Shown here: piece after piece, positions 28,301 through 36,194 of the stretch
Numbering within the stretch: position 1 is the first letter of the stretch
Layout: each line of letters starts with the position of its first letter
Assembly (NCBI GenBank): GCA_003671255.1
Contig: QWPF01000010.1
Location: 1 to 46,799, forward strand
Length of the DNA stretch: 46,799 bases
Reading direction: 5' to 3'
From: Planctomycetota bacterium
GTDB taxonomy: Bacteria; Planctomycetota; Planctomycetia; Gemmatales; Gemmataceae
Program-made: the position numbers and the translations under genes
Notes under the pieces: model-generated
What the model saw: only the letters and a program-made list of their open reading frames with translations
The model's database searches: none
What the model was told of the DNA's origin: nothing

Positions 28301-28870
28301 TTACAACTCGAAAAAAGCACGGGTGTCTCTCATGGAATTTTGGAAGTGCTCAGTTATATCCTTTATCCAAAAGTCTTCCCAGAATTTGTTGAACATCAAA
28401 AACGCTACTCCGACACCAGCGTTCTGCCCACTCCGGTCTTCTTTCATGGAATGCATCCAGGCGATGAAACCAGTATCGAAATCGAGCAAGGCAAAACCCT
28501 CATTCTTAAATACCTTACCGTTGGTGAACCCCATGCGGATGGTACTAGAACGGTATTTTTTGAACTCAATGGGCAACCTCGTGAAGTTGTTACCCTGGAT
28601 AAATCATTGACTGCCAAAACAGCTGCTAGGCCCAAGGCCAATCCCGCTAATCCTTTGGAAATTGCTGCACCAATGCCCGGTGTTATTTCGAAAATGTTGG
28701 TTGCAACAGGCGAAGAAGTTAGCCCGGGGCAGAAACTTTTCGTGCTTGAAGCCATGAAAATGGAAACTACGGTCTGCGCTGACAAATCCGGTATTGCATC
28801 GCTTATTACTGTTTCTGCTGGGGCGCAGGTTGAAGGTGGGGATTTGATCGTCAAAATTGAACCCCTTTAA
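25400..28870 (+). CDS. pyc: Pyruvate carboxylase
   Basis: Carboxylates pyruvate to oxaloacetate with ATP, bicarbonate and biotin. The 1156-residue single-chain layout is intact: biotin carboxylase (~1-455, with MGGGGRGMRVV, HIEVQLLGD and EVNPRIQVEHTVTEQ), carboxyltransferase (~543-845, with WITDTTFRDAHQSLLATRMRT cut here as TTFRDAHQS, and MWGGATFD), tetramerisation/allosteric region, and the C-terminal biotinyl domain with EAMKMETT where Lys1120 is biotinylated. The frame opens at TTG 25388, but ATG 25400 is the natural start. An upstream ribosome site is weak; a short palindrome GGATGCATCC overlaps this region. It is a single-gene unit behind a strong terminator. Confidence 0.97.
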   Translation: MIGVRRFKKLLVANRSEIAIRVFRTASELNIKTVAIYSHEDRFALHRFKADEAYKIGKAGEPIRSYLAIDAIVALAVLHDVDAIHPGYGFLSENADFAKAVIKAGIAFIGPRPEVLMNLGDKVQARLLAQRAKVPILSGSDAVSDVGEAKKIASKLGYPVIIKASMGGGGRGMRVVESEAKLQDALEQAQREAGAAFGVSDVFIEKFIRKARHIEVQLLGDKHGNLFHLFERDCSVQRRHQKVVEIAPAFNLNADTRKGILDAAIAIGREAGVDNASTVEFLVDAETNKFYFIEVNPRIQVEHTVTEQVSGVDLIKSQIMVAQGLPLGSPEIGFNKQEDITLRGYAIQCRVTTEDPLNNFLPDYGKLSNYRSASGMGIRLDAGSAFTGAVINPFYDSLLVKVTANALTYEDAARRMLRSLNEFRIRGVKTNIPFLINLVNHSDFLAGLCTTRFIDETPTLLDLPVRQDRATRLLRYLGEIIVNGHPDITRGKGAKESVQQEPDLGPKVLASIGKNLPKGTRDIFKELGAVKFSQWLRAEKKLWITDTTFRDAHQSLLATRMRTRDMLRIAPYYAARLNGLFSLEMWGGATFDTSMRFLKESPWDRLAEMRERVPNILFQMLLRSANAVGYTSYPDNVVQRFVKEAGMAGVDVFRVFDALNGIPNLQLAIEAVRDSEMICEAAICYTGDILDSKRSKYNLAYYVDLAKQLEKLGANIIAIKDMAGLLKPWAAKKLVHALRQEVSLPIHFHTHDCAGGQIASLLFAASESVDVVDAAMAPFSGMTSQPSLNVLVESLKFQERDPDLDREALHEVSLYWEAVRAMYSPFETGQLAPTADVYINEMPGGQYTNLFQQAKAVGLGDRWREVCDMYTQVNLMFGDIVKVTPTSKVVGDMALFMVGNGLTTHDVENGTRELSFPESVVEFFEGRLGEPLGGFPKALQAKVLKGKKPISGRPGASLPAADFDASRLQLEKSTGVSHGILEVLSYILYPKVFPEFVEHQKRYSDTSVLPTPVFFHGMHPGDETSIEIEQGKTLILKYLTVGEPHADGTRTVFFELNGQPREVVTLDKSLTAKTAARPKANPANPLEIAAPMPGVISKMLVATGEEVSPGQKLFVLEAMKMETTVCADKSGIASLITVSAGAQVEGGDLIVKIEPL

Positions 28871-28916
28871 TTTGTTCTCGAGATTCCTCGTTATTCTTGC
28901 TTTTTTGGTCCAATTC

Positions 28917-28945
28917 TTGCAAACCATCTCCTTTTCAAGTATCCT
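28917..28945 (+). promoter_or_regulatory. Candidate promoter for the FHA-phosphatase gene
   Basis: TTGCAA (28917-28922) and TATCCT (28940-28945) are spaced by 17 bp, upstream of the ATG at 28995. Both hexamers match consensus at four of six positions. Confidence 0.35.
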
Positions 28946-28994
28946 ATCACATATAGTTTTCTATTCGATTTTTGCTTTTATCAGGGACGACTTC

Positions 28995-30665
28995 ATGAGT
29001 GTGTTGAAAATTTTGAAGGGCCATAACGAAGGCAATGAGATATCTCTAAATGGCGATCGATTTGCGCTTGGTAGAAATCCCGATTGCGCGGTTATTATTC
29101 CTATTACTTCCGTTAGTAGAGAACATGCTTTCATTCTTAGGGTTCAAGGGCAGTATTTTCTTGAAGATAATAAAAGTCGTAATGGTACTTTTTTAAACGA
29201 TCAGCAGATCACGGGTAGAGTTCCACTTAAAAACAATGATCAAATTCGCATCTGTGATTTCATTGCTGCCTTTCAGTCCAAAAGCGGCGCCGATCAGGCT
29301 GCAATCGATATGGATGATGATAAGGGCGAAGATACATCCAGCACCGTTCACGCAACGATTAATGCAAGTAGTCAGCAGTTGCTGGAAACACAACCTGCCG
29401 AAAAACTCCGGCTGTTGCTGGAAATTACCAGTTCGCTAAGTAAGGTGCTGGAACTGGACAAGCTTTTGCCGACTACCGTTGATTGCATGTTTCAATTGTT
29501 CAAACAGGCGGATCGTTGTTTTATCATCATGGGTGATACGAACACGAACAAGTTTATACCCCGCGTTATCAAAACCCGTAGGCCACAAGACGAAAGCAGC
29601 GCTCGATTCAGCAAAAGTATTGTTAAACAGTGCTTGGAGCAGAAGCAGGCGTTTTTGAGTGATGATGCCAGCCAAGATAGCAGGATGCAAACCAGCCAGA
29701 GTATTGTTGATTTTAAAATCCGTTCGGTGATGTGCGTGCCATTATGTGGTGTTGCTGGGCAGGCTTTTGGCGTTATTCAGGTCGATACCCAAGATCGCAG
29801 CAAGAAGTTTACCCAAGACGATCTTAAATTACTTTGGGGCGTTGCAAATCAAGCAGGCGCAGCAATGGAAAATGCCAAATTCCATCAAAGCTCCCTTTTG
29901 CAGGAGAGAATCAGGCGCGATCTTGAACTTGCTAACCAAGTTCAAAAAAGCTTTCTTCCTGTAGGGTTTCCGGAGATTCCAGGCTACGACTTTGCTGCTC
30001 ATTACCAGCCAGCACAAGAAATTGGTGGCGATTACTATGGGTTTATTCCCATGTCTGGTAATCGTATGGGCGTTGCGGTTGGCGATGTTGCAGGCAAAGG
30101 TATTCCCGCTGCTCTTCTGATGGCTAAGCTTTCATCGGAAACACGACTGGCGCTTCTAATGGAACCAACACCCGCTGAAGCCATTTCCAAACTTAATGAT
30201 GTTCTTTACCCACACACCAGCCAGCTCGATCGCTTTGTTACTTTAATTCTTGCTGTATTAAATCCGGATCACAAGGTTACCGTGGTTAATGCAGGCCATA
30301 TGGCACCGATTATTGTTAAGGGTGATGGGTCTCCTCCTTATGATTCTGTAAGCCTTGATACTGCGGGCGTCATGTTGGGTATTCTTGATGGCTATCCCTA
30401 TGAATTCGCTGAATTTCAACTGGAACCCAATCAATGTATGATCCTTTATTCCGATGGTGTTCCAGATGCCATGACTGTTGGCGATGTGCCTTTTGTTAGT
30501 AAGGAAAGAAATAGGGATGGATTGCGGGATTGCCTTATTGGAGTTACTGATACTTCTGCTAAAAATGTGCTTAGCTGTATGGTGGAAGCAATCAAAAAGC
30601 ATACGGTGGGTAGGCTTTATCCACACGATGATATCACGATTGTTACTGTTCATCGCAAGGCTTAA
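28995..30665 (+). CDS. FHA-GAF-SpoIIE serine/threonine phosphatase
   Basis: A 556-residue signalling protein. An FHA domain (~5-95; FALGRNPDCAVII, SREHAFI, DNKSRNGTFLN) recognises phosphothreonine. A GAF domain (~140-300) ending NQAGAAMENAKFH senses a ligand. A helix then leads to a SpoIIE/RsbU-type PP2C domain (~340-555) with EIGGDYYGF, GDVAGKGIPAALLMAKL, NAGHMAP and YSDGVPDAM, plus DDITIVTV; the metal-binding Asp residues are intact. Proteins of this type usually act on anti-sigma-factor antagonists, a role not shown here. The frame starts at 28857, overlapping pyc, but ATG 28995 with AGGGA upstream and the FHA start fits. The clpS-like gene begins 32 bp downstream. Confidence 0.93.
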   Translation: MSVLKILKGHNEGNEISLNGDRFALGRNPDCAVIIPITSVSREHAFILRVQGQYFLEDNKSRNGTFLNDQQITGRVPLKNNDQIRICDFIAAFQSKSGADQAAIDMDDDKGEDTSSTVHATINASSQQLLETQPAEKLRLLLEITSSLSKVLELDKLLPTTVDCMFQLFKQADRCFIIMGDTNTNKFIPRVIKTRRPQDESSARFSKSIVKQCLEQKQAFLSDDASQDSRMQTSQSIVDFKIRSVMCVPLCGVAGQAFGVIQVDTQDRSKKFTQDDLKLLWGVANQAGAAMENAKFHQSSLLQERIRRDLELANQVQKSFLPVGFPEIPGYDFAAHYQPAQEIGGDYYGFIPMSGNRMGVAVGDVAGKGIPAALLMAKLSSETRLALLMEPTPAEAISKLNDVLYPHTSQLDRFVTLILAVLNPDHKVTVVNAGHMAPIIVKGDGSPPYDSVSLDTAGVMLGILDGYPYEFAEFQLEPNQCMILYSDGVPDAMTVGDVPFVSKERNRDGLRDCLIGVTDTSAKNVLSCMVEAIKKHTVGRLYPHDDITIVTVHRKA

Positions 30666-30697
30666 TCGTTGTCCAAACTTGATTTTTCAGGATCTTA

Positions 30698-31012
30698 ATG
30701 CCCACTTTTACTGAACCAGAAGTTGTAAATGATACGAGGATTTTGCCTCCTTATCATGTCATATTACTTAACGATGATGATCATACTTATGAGTATGTGA
30801 TTCATATGCTGCAAACTTTGTTCGGCCATCCCCAGGAAAGAGGCTTTCAGCTTGCAGTTGAAGTCGATAAAAAGGGCAAGGCGATTGTTTTCACCACTTC
30901 CAAAGAACACGCTGAATTTAAGCGTGATCAAATCCATGCTTTTGGGGCCGATCCTCTTAGTAGCAAAAATTGCAAAGGCTCGATGAGTGCGGTCATCGAG
31001 CCTTCGTTTTGA
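30698..31012 (+). CDS. ClpS-like Clp-protease adaptor with altered N-degron pocket
   Basis: A 104-residue protein of the ClpS family, which hands N-end-rule substrates to ClpA/ClpC-ClpP. Matches are YHVILLNDDDHTYEYVIHMLQTLFG (here residues 19-43; Asn25, Asp26 and Asp27 align with the E. coli pocket residues Asn34-Asp36), then KKGKAIVFTTSKEHAEFKRDQIHAFG. Two pocket positions differ from E. coli ClpS by my alignment: gatekeeper Met40 is Tyr31 and His66 is Asp57. This may alter or abolish classic N-degron recognition, so it may be a divergent paralogue. AGGA stands ~8 nt before the ATG. It follows the FHA phosphatase gene by 32 bp and ends inside a terminator hairpin. Confidence 0.8.
   Translation: MPTFTEPEVVNDTRILPPYHVILLNDDDHTYEYVIHMLQTLFGHPQERGFQLAVEVDKKGKAIVFTTSKEHAEFKRDQIHAFGADPLSSKNCKGSMSAVIEPSF
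30975..31008. terminator. Terminator hairpin inside the end of clpS-like gene
   Basis: A perfect 12-bp stem AAGGCTCGATGA (30975-30986) with TCATCGAGCCTT (30993-31004) and a 6-nt loop. It is followed by CGTTTT on the plus strand and by TGCAATTTTTG on the minus strand. It therefore probably serves both this gene and the convergent HEAT gene (stop at 31036). The hairpin lies within the last codons, before the stop at 31010-31012. Confidence 0.8.
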
Positions 31013-31035
31013 TTCACCTTTTCGCTTTTGGGTTC

Positions 31036-32868
31036 TTATGATCCAAAGCGAATTTTCAGTAATGCTGAACTTACTGCGTTTCTTACATTTGAATCTTCAT
31101 CATTTAATGATTTTTGAAGCTTTGGTATTTGTGCTTCTGACAACTTCCCAAATTTTCCTAATGTTTCCGCTGCCTTGATTCGTACCTTCGGTTCTTCCGA
31201 TTGAAGGTTTTTTGCTACTTCACCAAGCGTAGGAGAACCATCGGTTCCTAAACTTACCGCTGCGTTCATCATTGCAATCCTAGAATCAGAGTCGCCATTT
31301 GCTATCATCTTTTCAAGTGATGGAAGTGCTTTCAACCCTTCTTTCCCATACTTTTTTAATGCGTTGGCTGCTGCAATTCGAATGTCGAGGTCTTCTTCAA
31401 GAAGGCATTTTGCCAACACAGGTACTGCAATTTCAGGTTTCAAGGGTGCGGAACGGCCAAGGGCTCTAACAGCGGCATACTTGACCATCAAATTGGTATC
31501 TGTGGTCGCTACACTCGCAAGTTTTCTAAAGAGAAAGAGATCTTTATCGTTGATGATTCTTGCAGTGATGTCAGGCATGCTTAAAAAACCTTCAACAATA
31601 TCAATTCCGTTCAATCGGACTCGTAAATTTGGGTCAGATAAAACCATGATCAAGTCTTGAACGATTTCTTTGAATTCATTTCCTTCGGGAATGATGTCAT
31701 GGGTGATTAATTTAGGATTAGGATTTGGGGCATTCCCTGCAAGTACATCAAGTTTATTTAAAATCGATTCAAACTCAATTAGCTTTTTGCGAATAACCAC
31801 AAGATCTTCAACAACATCCAAGCTGGCGACTCTAACTACAACATCTGCTTCGAAGTTTGTCGCATGATCAGTTAATTCTCGCATATTATCACGAAATGAA
31901 TTGATCAAGGATAATTCGAATGCTAGGCCATCGCGAAAGCTTTTTGTTCGCTGCGCTATGATATCGGGCCTTTCTAGCATGGTCATTTCTGCTTCCCGGG
32001 TGGGAATAATATAATCCACTTCTGCCAAGGTTGAAGTTGCCTGCTTGCATGCCAGTGTTCCTTGTTCTCTTACAATATAATCCTTGTCTTTAAGAGCACG
32101 AACACCTAAAGGGAAGCATAATTTGCTGGTCGTTAGAAGATCATTTATTAAGTCTAAATTATCTCTTTCGCGTACTACACGGATTTGCTTGAGCAATTGG
32201 CTTACCGTTGCCAACCTTGTTTTAAGGCTTTCGGCAGCAGCCCGTCGGATTGCCAAGGTATTAGCGGGTTTTATTTCCATCAGATCTGAAATGGTCTGTG
32301 CAAATAAATCAGATTTTGACTCTATTTTTCCTAATGCTGATACTGCTGCAATTATCAGTTTTGGGTTCTTGGTTTTGGTTAATAATGCCAATTGAGGAGA
32401 TAGGGTGCTAAGTTCTGCCCTTAAGAAACGGCTTCTTTGTGCAATTTGGTCCAGTGATTCTGAAGTTTCGTCAACAAGATTAGCTGAAGCAGTTTCACCA
32501 ATTAAAATTGCCAAATCCATTCTTGCATCGTCCTGACCATCTTTCAATAATTGAAGACCATTCGTTTTGAATTTTTGGATAACCGCGGTTCGAACTTCAC
32601 CGTTAATGTCTGCAATCCTTTTGTTTCCCTCGATGTATTGCCATTCGGGCATTAATATGATTTTGCTTAAATCACCTAAAGCGTTTGTTTTGTTGAGAAT
32701 GATTAAAAGTTTGGTTTTTCGGTCTTCATCGCCTCGATTTAAAAAAGTTCTTTTAAATAATTCTGTGGGATCTATCGGGAAGGGATCTGCTTGAATCAAT
32801 GAATTCAAGCAAAGCGTAATAAATAATCCCAAGAGAATGCTTTTTTTTGAGCAAGGAAGTAATTGCAT
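31036..32868 (-). CDS. Exported HEAT-repeat protein
   Basis: A 610-residue protein with a signal peptide (KKSILLGLFITLCLNSLIQA). The last ~230 residues are clear HEAT repeats: AAVRALGRSAPLKPEIAVPVLAKCLL, RIAAANALKKYGKEGLKALPSLEKMI, VRIKAAETLGKFG and VRNAVSSALLKI, each with the alternating Ala/Leu helical pattern. The middle (~90-350) is also helical with weaker repeats. HEAT solenoids bind proteins; the partner is unknown. It is preceded by AAGG and has no close partner gene upstream; a 266-bp gap separates it from the zinc-ribbon gene. Confidence 0.82.
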   Translation of the reverse strand: MQLLPCSKKSILLGLFITLCLNSLIQADPFPIDPTELFKRTFLNRGDEDRKTKLLIILNKTNALGDLSKIILMPEWQYIEGNKRIADINGEVRTAVIQKFKTNGLQLLKDGQDDARMDLAILIGETASANLVDETSESLDQIAQRSRFLRAELSTLSPQLALLTKTKNPKLIIAAVSALGKIESKSDLFAQTISDLMEIKPANTLAIRRAAAESLKTRLATVSQLLKQIRVVRERDNLDLINDLLTTSKLCFPLGVRALKDKDYIVREQGTLACKQATSTLAEVDYIIPTREAEMTMLERPDIIAQRTKSFRDGLAFELSLINSFRDNMRELTDHATNFEADVVVRVASLDVVEDLVVIRKKLIEFESILNKLDVLAGNAPNPNPKLITHDIIPEGNEFKEIVQDLIMVLSDPNLRVRLNGIDIVEGFLSMPDITARIINDKDLFLFRKLASVATTDTNLMVKYAAVRALGRSAPLKPEIAVPVLAKCLLEEDLDIRIAAANALKKYGKEGLKALPSLEKMIANGDSDSRIAMMNAAVSLGTDGSPTLGEVAKNLQSEEPKVRIKAAETLGKFGKLSEAQIPKLQKSLNDEDSNVRNAVSSALLKIRFGS

Positions 32869-33078
32869 GTCACACCTTCGTTAAAATTGCCGAATTCACC
32901 TACCTAGTAATATTGCCCAGAAATCTCGGTGATGCTATTTCTCTTGCATAATTAACTTTAATATAAGCTGTGAACAAATGCCCTAATCCCTACAAAACTA
33001 ATCAAGATTCCCGTAACATTCATTATTTTCGACATAATCCTTATAATTTAAAGTGTTTTATCGCAAGGAGAATCATTC

Positions 33079-33138
33079 ATGGAGTTATTTTATTATGCTG
33101 CTTTACCCATTGAATTTTTTAAATCGTTCACGGTTTAA
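33079..33138 (+). CDS. Possible 19-residue small protein
   Basis: ATG 33079 follows AAGGAG (33065-33070) by 8 nt, and TATAAT lies at 33042-33047. The peptide is MELFYYAALPIEFFKSFTV, amphipathic and aromatic-rich. It ends at 33138, overlapping the stop of the minus-strand zinc-ribbon gene by 4 nt. The clean promoter and ribosome site are the only evidence; homologues would be needed to confirm it. Confidence 0.35.
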   Translation: MELFYYAALPIEFFKSFTV

Positions 33139-33614
33139 CTTCTGGTTGAGAAATAATGAACCGCAAAGCCTGCAAGAAAACCTACTGAAAACGCCATCAC
33201 TATGATTATGATAACCTTTTTCGATTTCAGCAATTTTCTCCATGTTATTGTGCCTAAGGCGTTTTGGCTATCTGCCGGACTTAATTGCACAACATCATAT
33301 AGGGGATTTTCATCATCGAATTCGTCAAAATACACAGGAGGGGGTGGTGGAACAGGCAAATCTTTTGTTGGGGACCCCAAGACCATATCTGGGTTCATTG
33401 ATTCCAAGGCGTTTTCTTTTACTTTTACCAAAGGCTTTTTTTCAGGAACAACTGCTGCTTCTGGTTTTATTTGCGCAGGCGTTGCATTGCCTTCTGTAAG
33501 GGTAGGCACCCTCACATATTTATAGCAAGATGGGCACTGCACTTGGAGCCCGCCTTTCTTGCGGGTGATACTAAGTTTGGAATCACAGTACTTGCATCTG
33601 AAATGAATTGGCAT
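33135..33614 (-). CDS. Zinc-ribbon protein with C-terminal membrane anchor
   Basis: A 159-residue protein, not a named family. The N-terminus is a zinc ribbon with two CxxC pairs (FRCKYCDSK and VQCPSCYKYV), a pattern seen at the start of many planctomycete signalling and membrane proteins. A Pro/Glu/Lys-rich, probably disordered linker (~40-125, with PVPPPPPVYFDEFDDE) follows, then one membrane helix (VIIIIVMAFSVGFLAGFAVHYF) and a short C-terminal tail. This gives a cytoplasmic ribbon tethered to the membrane, or the inverse. AGGG precedes the ATG. It is divergent from the large secreted protein at 33746. Confidence 0.75.
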   Translation of the reverse strand: MPIHFRCKYCDSKLSITRKKGGLQVQCPSCYKYVRVPTLTEGNATPAQIKPEAAVVPEKKPLVKVKENALESMNPDMVLGSPTKDLPVPPPPPVYFDEFDDENPLYDVVQLSPADSQNALGTITWRKLLKSKKVIIIIVMAFSVGFLAGFAVHYFSTRS

Positions 33615-33745
33615 TGTTTTTCCCTATATAAGAATAACTTTAACATCGAAACATGTTAAAATTATTACTGTTCATTAATTGTTTATAATAGCCTTATGCT
33701 CAGGATTGTAATAATGTTTTTTAAAATTAGAGATGTTTTGGCCCA

Positions 33746-36145
33746 ATGGGTTTTCAAATGAAATTTACTTTAAGGATTCTTTCTCTTGTTTTAATCGGTT
33801 TAGTGCTTTGCTGCTCTGTTTTGGCAGATATTGTAATTTTAAAAGATGGTTTTATTCTCCAAGGCATGGTGAAGCGTGAAAGTGTAACCGAATTTGACCC
33901 TGTAAGCAAAGAACCCGTGGTTATCCCCAAAGGTTTTTACATGGTCGATGATGGTGCTAGGCGCATTTATTTTAACCCCAATTTAGTTCGTACTCTTGAT
34001 AAACGCGATTCTATCCAAGAAGAACGATGGATTCATAACAAAGCAATTTATATTCCAGGTGGAAAAGGCGCCCCCCCATTCTGGGCTGAAGTTGAAGCCA
34101 CGGATTGGGATTCTAAATGGGAGCGAACCTATAAATACCGCAGTCCGGTAGGCGTGGTGGGGGTTTTTCAACACATATCAAATCTCTCCTCCTACGCCAT
34201 CAGAGTAGATGCAACCAGCAAGTTCGTATGGAGTTCGATGTACTTAACTCAGGAAATCGGTTCGCAAAAAGTTATCAGTTTGATTAAATCCCATCCTGAT
34301 TTTCAAAACACCGCTAAAGTCAAGCCTGAAGAAATGGCGTCCCGCAGGTTTAAGCTTGTTGATTTTCTTGCTCAGGCGGGATGGTTTGAAGATAGTGAAA
34401 AAGAACTCAAATCTTTGGTTAAGGATCTTCCCGAGCATAAAGAACGCTGCGATAAAACCCAGGAAGTAATCGATTCCCTTAAAGGTAGGGAAAGGCTTGA
34501 AAAAATTAAACGGATCATTGGGGCAGGCAGACTTGCAGAAGCGAGAAAACAGCTTGATTCATTCCCCATGGCAGAGGCTAAAGATAAAATACTTACCGAA
34601 ATTCAATCCTTGCAATCCAAACTTGAGAAAGCTTTGGAACAATTTCTCCTTGCTCAAAAAAATCTTTCCTACCTTTCTTCTGCTCTTTCAGAAAAAAAAT
34701 CTGATCCCATTCTTATCAAAGCAATTGATATCCTGCAAAAAATCATTACGGAAGAATCCATCGATAGACTCGACGCTTTTTTAAGTATTTCAAAACAAAA
34801 AACAAACGATGGGACAACCGCAACTCTTGTTGAGTTGGAGAAAACTGCATCTCTCGCTATTAGCGGTTGGGTTATGGGTAATTCCGCAGCAGATCCCAAC
34901 CCCATTTCTGCCAAAAGGCTTTGGCTTACAAGATCTTTTATCATTGATTTCATCAAGGCGGAAAATTCTACTTTACGAAAAACAGCATCAGATTCGTTTT
35001 TAAATAAATACCCTGCTGCCAAACCTGAAGAAGTCGGGCAGGTTTTGTTGCAAACGATTCTTCCAACAGAGGCGAAATCTTCGGGCAAAGTTTTTGAAAA
35101 AGAACTTCTCTCAGGTAAAAGTAGGGGTGCTAAATATTCCATGCGCTATCCTGCAGATGCCAACCCTAATAGGCTTTATCCGCTATTGATTGTTTTTCCA
35201 GGTACCAATGAATCGGTTGATTCAATGCTGGAAAAATGGGCCCCGCTAGCTGATGAGTATGGCTTTATTCTGCTTGGTTACCATTACCAAATTGGGGGCG
35301 TTGGTTATGCTTTTTCTGAAAAAGAACATTTTGCTATCCTTGATGTTCTTCGCGATGCACGGTTAAATTCTCCCGTTGATCCAGATAAGGTTTTTCTTTT
35401 TGGTTATGAACAAGGTGCTTCCGTTGCTTTCGATATTGGGTTATCGCATCCTGATCAATTTGCTGGCGTTATTCCCATGAGTTCCACTGTCCTTGATATA
35501 TTTATTGAAAAGTATTGGCGCAACGGTCAGTATTTGCCTTTTTATGTGGTTAATGGCGATCGATCGGGTGATACCAATCTTAAGACTCGTCAACTTTTTA
35601 CGAATTGGATGCCCCGTGGTTATCCTTCGATTTGGACCCAATATAAAGGGAGAGGAACGGAATTTTTTCGTGCAGAGCTTCCATTGATTTGCGATTGGAT
35701 GCGAGGTAAATCGAGGGTCTTTCCTATGAATCAATTGGGGTCTGATGGGGGAGGGTCTATTCTAGGCAATGAATTTCAATCAACTCGCTTTTGCGATAAT
35801 CAATTTTATTGGATTGGTTCTGAAACCATAAATGAAAACAGGCTCAACTACGCCCAATCTTGGAAGCCTAATCTTCAACCTGCTAGCTTCTTTGTAAAAT
35901 CGGATGTTGCTACCAACAATATTATAATCAAAACTTATGGTATGAAAAACTTCTATCTCTTGTTTGGTAAGAATTCCAAAGGAGAATCACAAATCGATTT
36001 TGATAAACCTGTTTCTGTTACTTCTAATTTAATCTCCAAGTGGAACGGGAAGGTAACTCCTTCTCTCGATACCCTGATGGAAACTTTTCTCGAGACTGGC
36101 GATAGAAAAAATCATGTTTATGCTAAAGTGCTAATCAAACCTTAA
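33746..36145 (+). CDS. Large exported protein with esterase-like domain lacking the Ser nucleophile
   Basis: A 799-residue protein with signal peptide MGFQMKFTLRILSLVLIGLVLCCSVLA (or starting at the second Met, 33758). A small N-terminal beta domain (DIVILKDGFILQGMVKRE) is typical of planctomycete proteins. A long helical middle (~170-440) follows. At ~455-690 is an alpha/beta-hydrolase domain like poly(3-hydroxybutyrate) depolymerases and feruloyl esterases: LYPLLIVFPGTNESVDS, DPDKVFLFGYEQGASVAFDIG, PDQFAGVIPMSS. The nucleophile elbow reads GYEQG, so the usual Ser is Glu555 and classic esterase catalysis is unlikely. The last ~100 residues look beta-rich. No ribosome site is clear. The function is unknown. 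Confidence 0.72.
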   Translation: MGFQMKFTLRILSLVLIGLVLCCSVLADIVILKDGFILQGMVKRESVTEFDPVSKEPVVIPKGFYMVDDGARRIYFNPNLVRTLDKRDSIQEERWIHNKAIYIPGGKGAPPFWAEVEATDWDSKWERTYKYRSPVGVVGVFQHISNLSSYAIRVDATSKFVWSSMYLTQEIGSQKVISLIKSHPDFQNTAKVKPEEMASRRFKLVDFLAQAGWFEDSEKELKSLVKDLPEHKERCDKTQEVIDSLKGRERLEKIKRIIGAGRLAEARKQLDSFPMAEAKDKILTEIQSLQSKLEKALEQFLLAQKNLSYLSSALSEKKSDPILIKAIDILQKIITEESIDRLDAFLSISKQKTNDGTTATLVELEKTASLAISGWVMGNSAADPNPISAKRLWLTRSFIIDFIKAENSTLRKTASDSFLNKYPAAKPEEVGQVLLQTILPTEAKSSGKVFEKELLSGKSRGAKYSMRYPADANPNRLYPLLIVFPGTNESVDSMLEKWAPLADEYGFILLGYHYQIGGVGYAFSEKEHFAILDVLRDARLNSPVDPDKVFLFGYEQGASVAFDIGLSHPDQFAGVIPMSSTVLDIFIEKYWRNGQYLPFYVVNGDRSGDTNLKTRQLFTNWMPRGYPSIWTQYKGRGTEFFRAELPLICDWMRGKSRVFPMNQLGSDGGGSILGNEFQSTRFCDNQFYWIGSETINENRLNYAQSWKPNLQPASFFVKSDVATNNIIIKTYGMKNFYLLFGKNSKGESQIDFDKPVSVTSNLISKWNGKVTPSLDTLMETFLETGDRKNHVYAKVLIKP

Positions 36146-36151
36146 ATAAAA

Positions 36152-36176
36152 AAGGGGACTGTCAAACAGTCCCCTT
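36152..36176 (-). terminator. Terminator of the cyclophilin gene pair
   Basis: An 11-bp perfect stem AAGGGGACTGT / ACAGTCCCCTT with a 3-nt loop. Read on the minus strand it runs into TTTTTTATTT, so it ends the cyclophilin transcript. The plus-strand side has no T-run, so it is a poor terminator for the gene ending at 36145. Confidence 0.85.
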
Positions 36177-36194
36177 AAACCAAATAAGTTTTAC

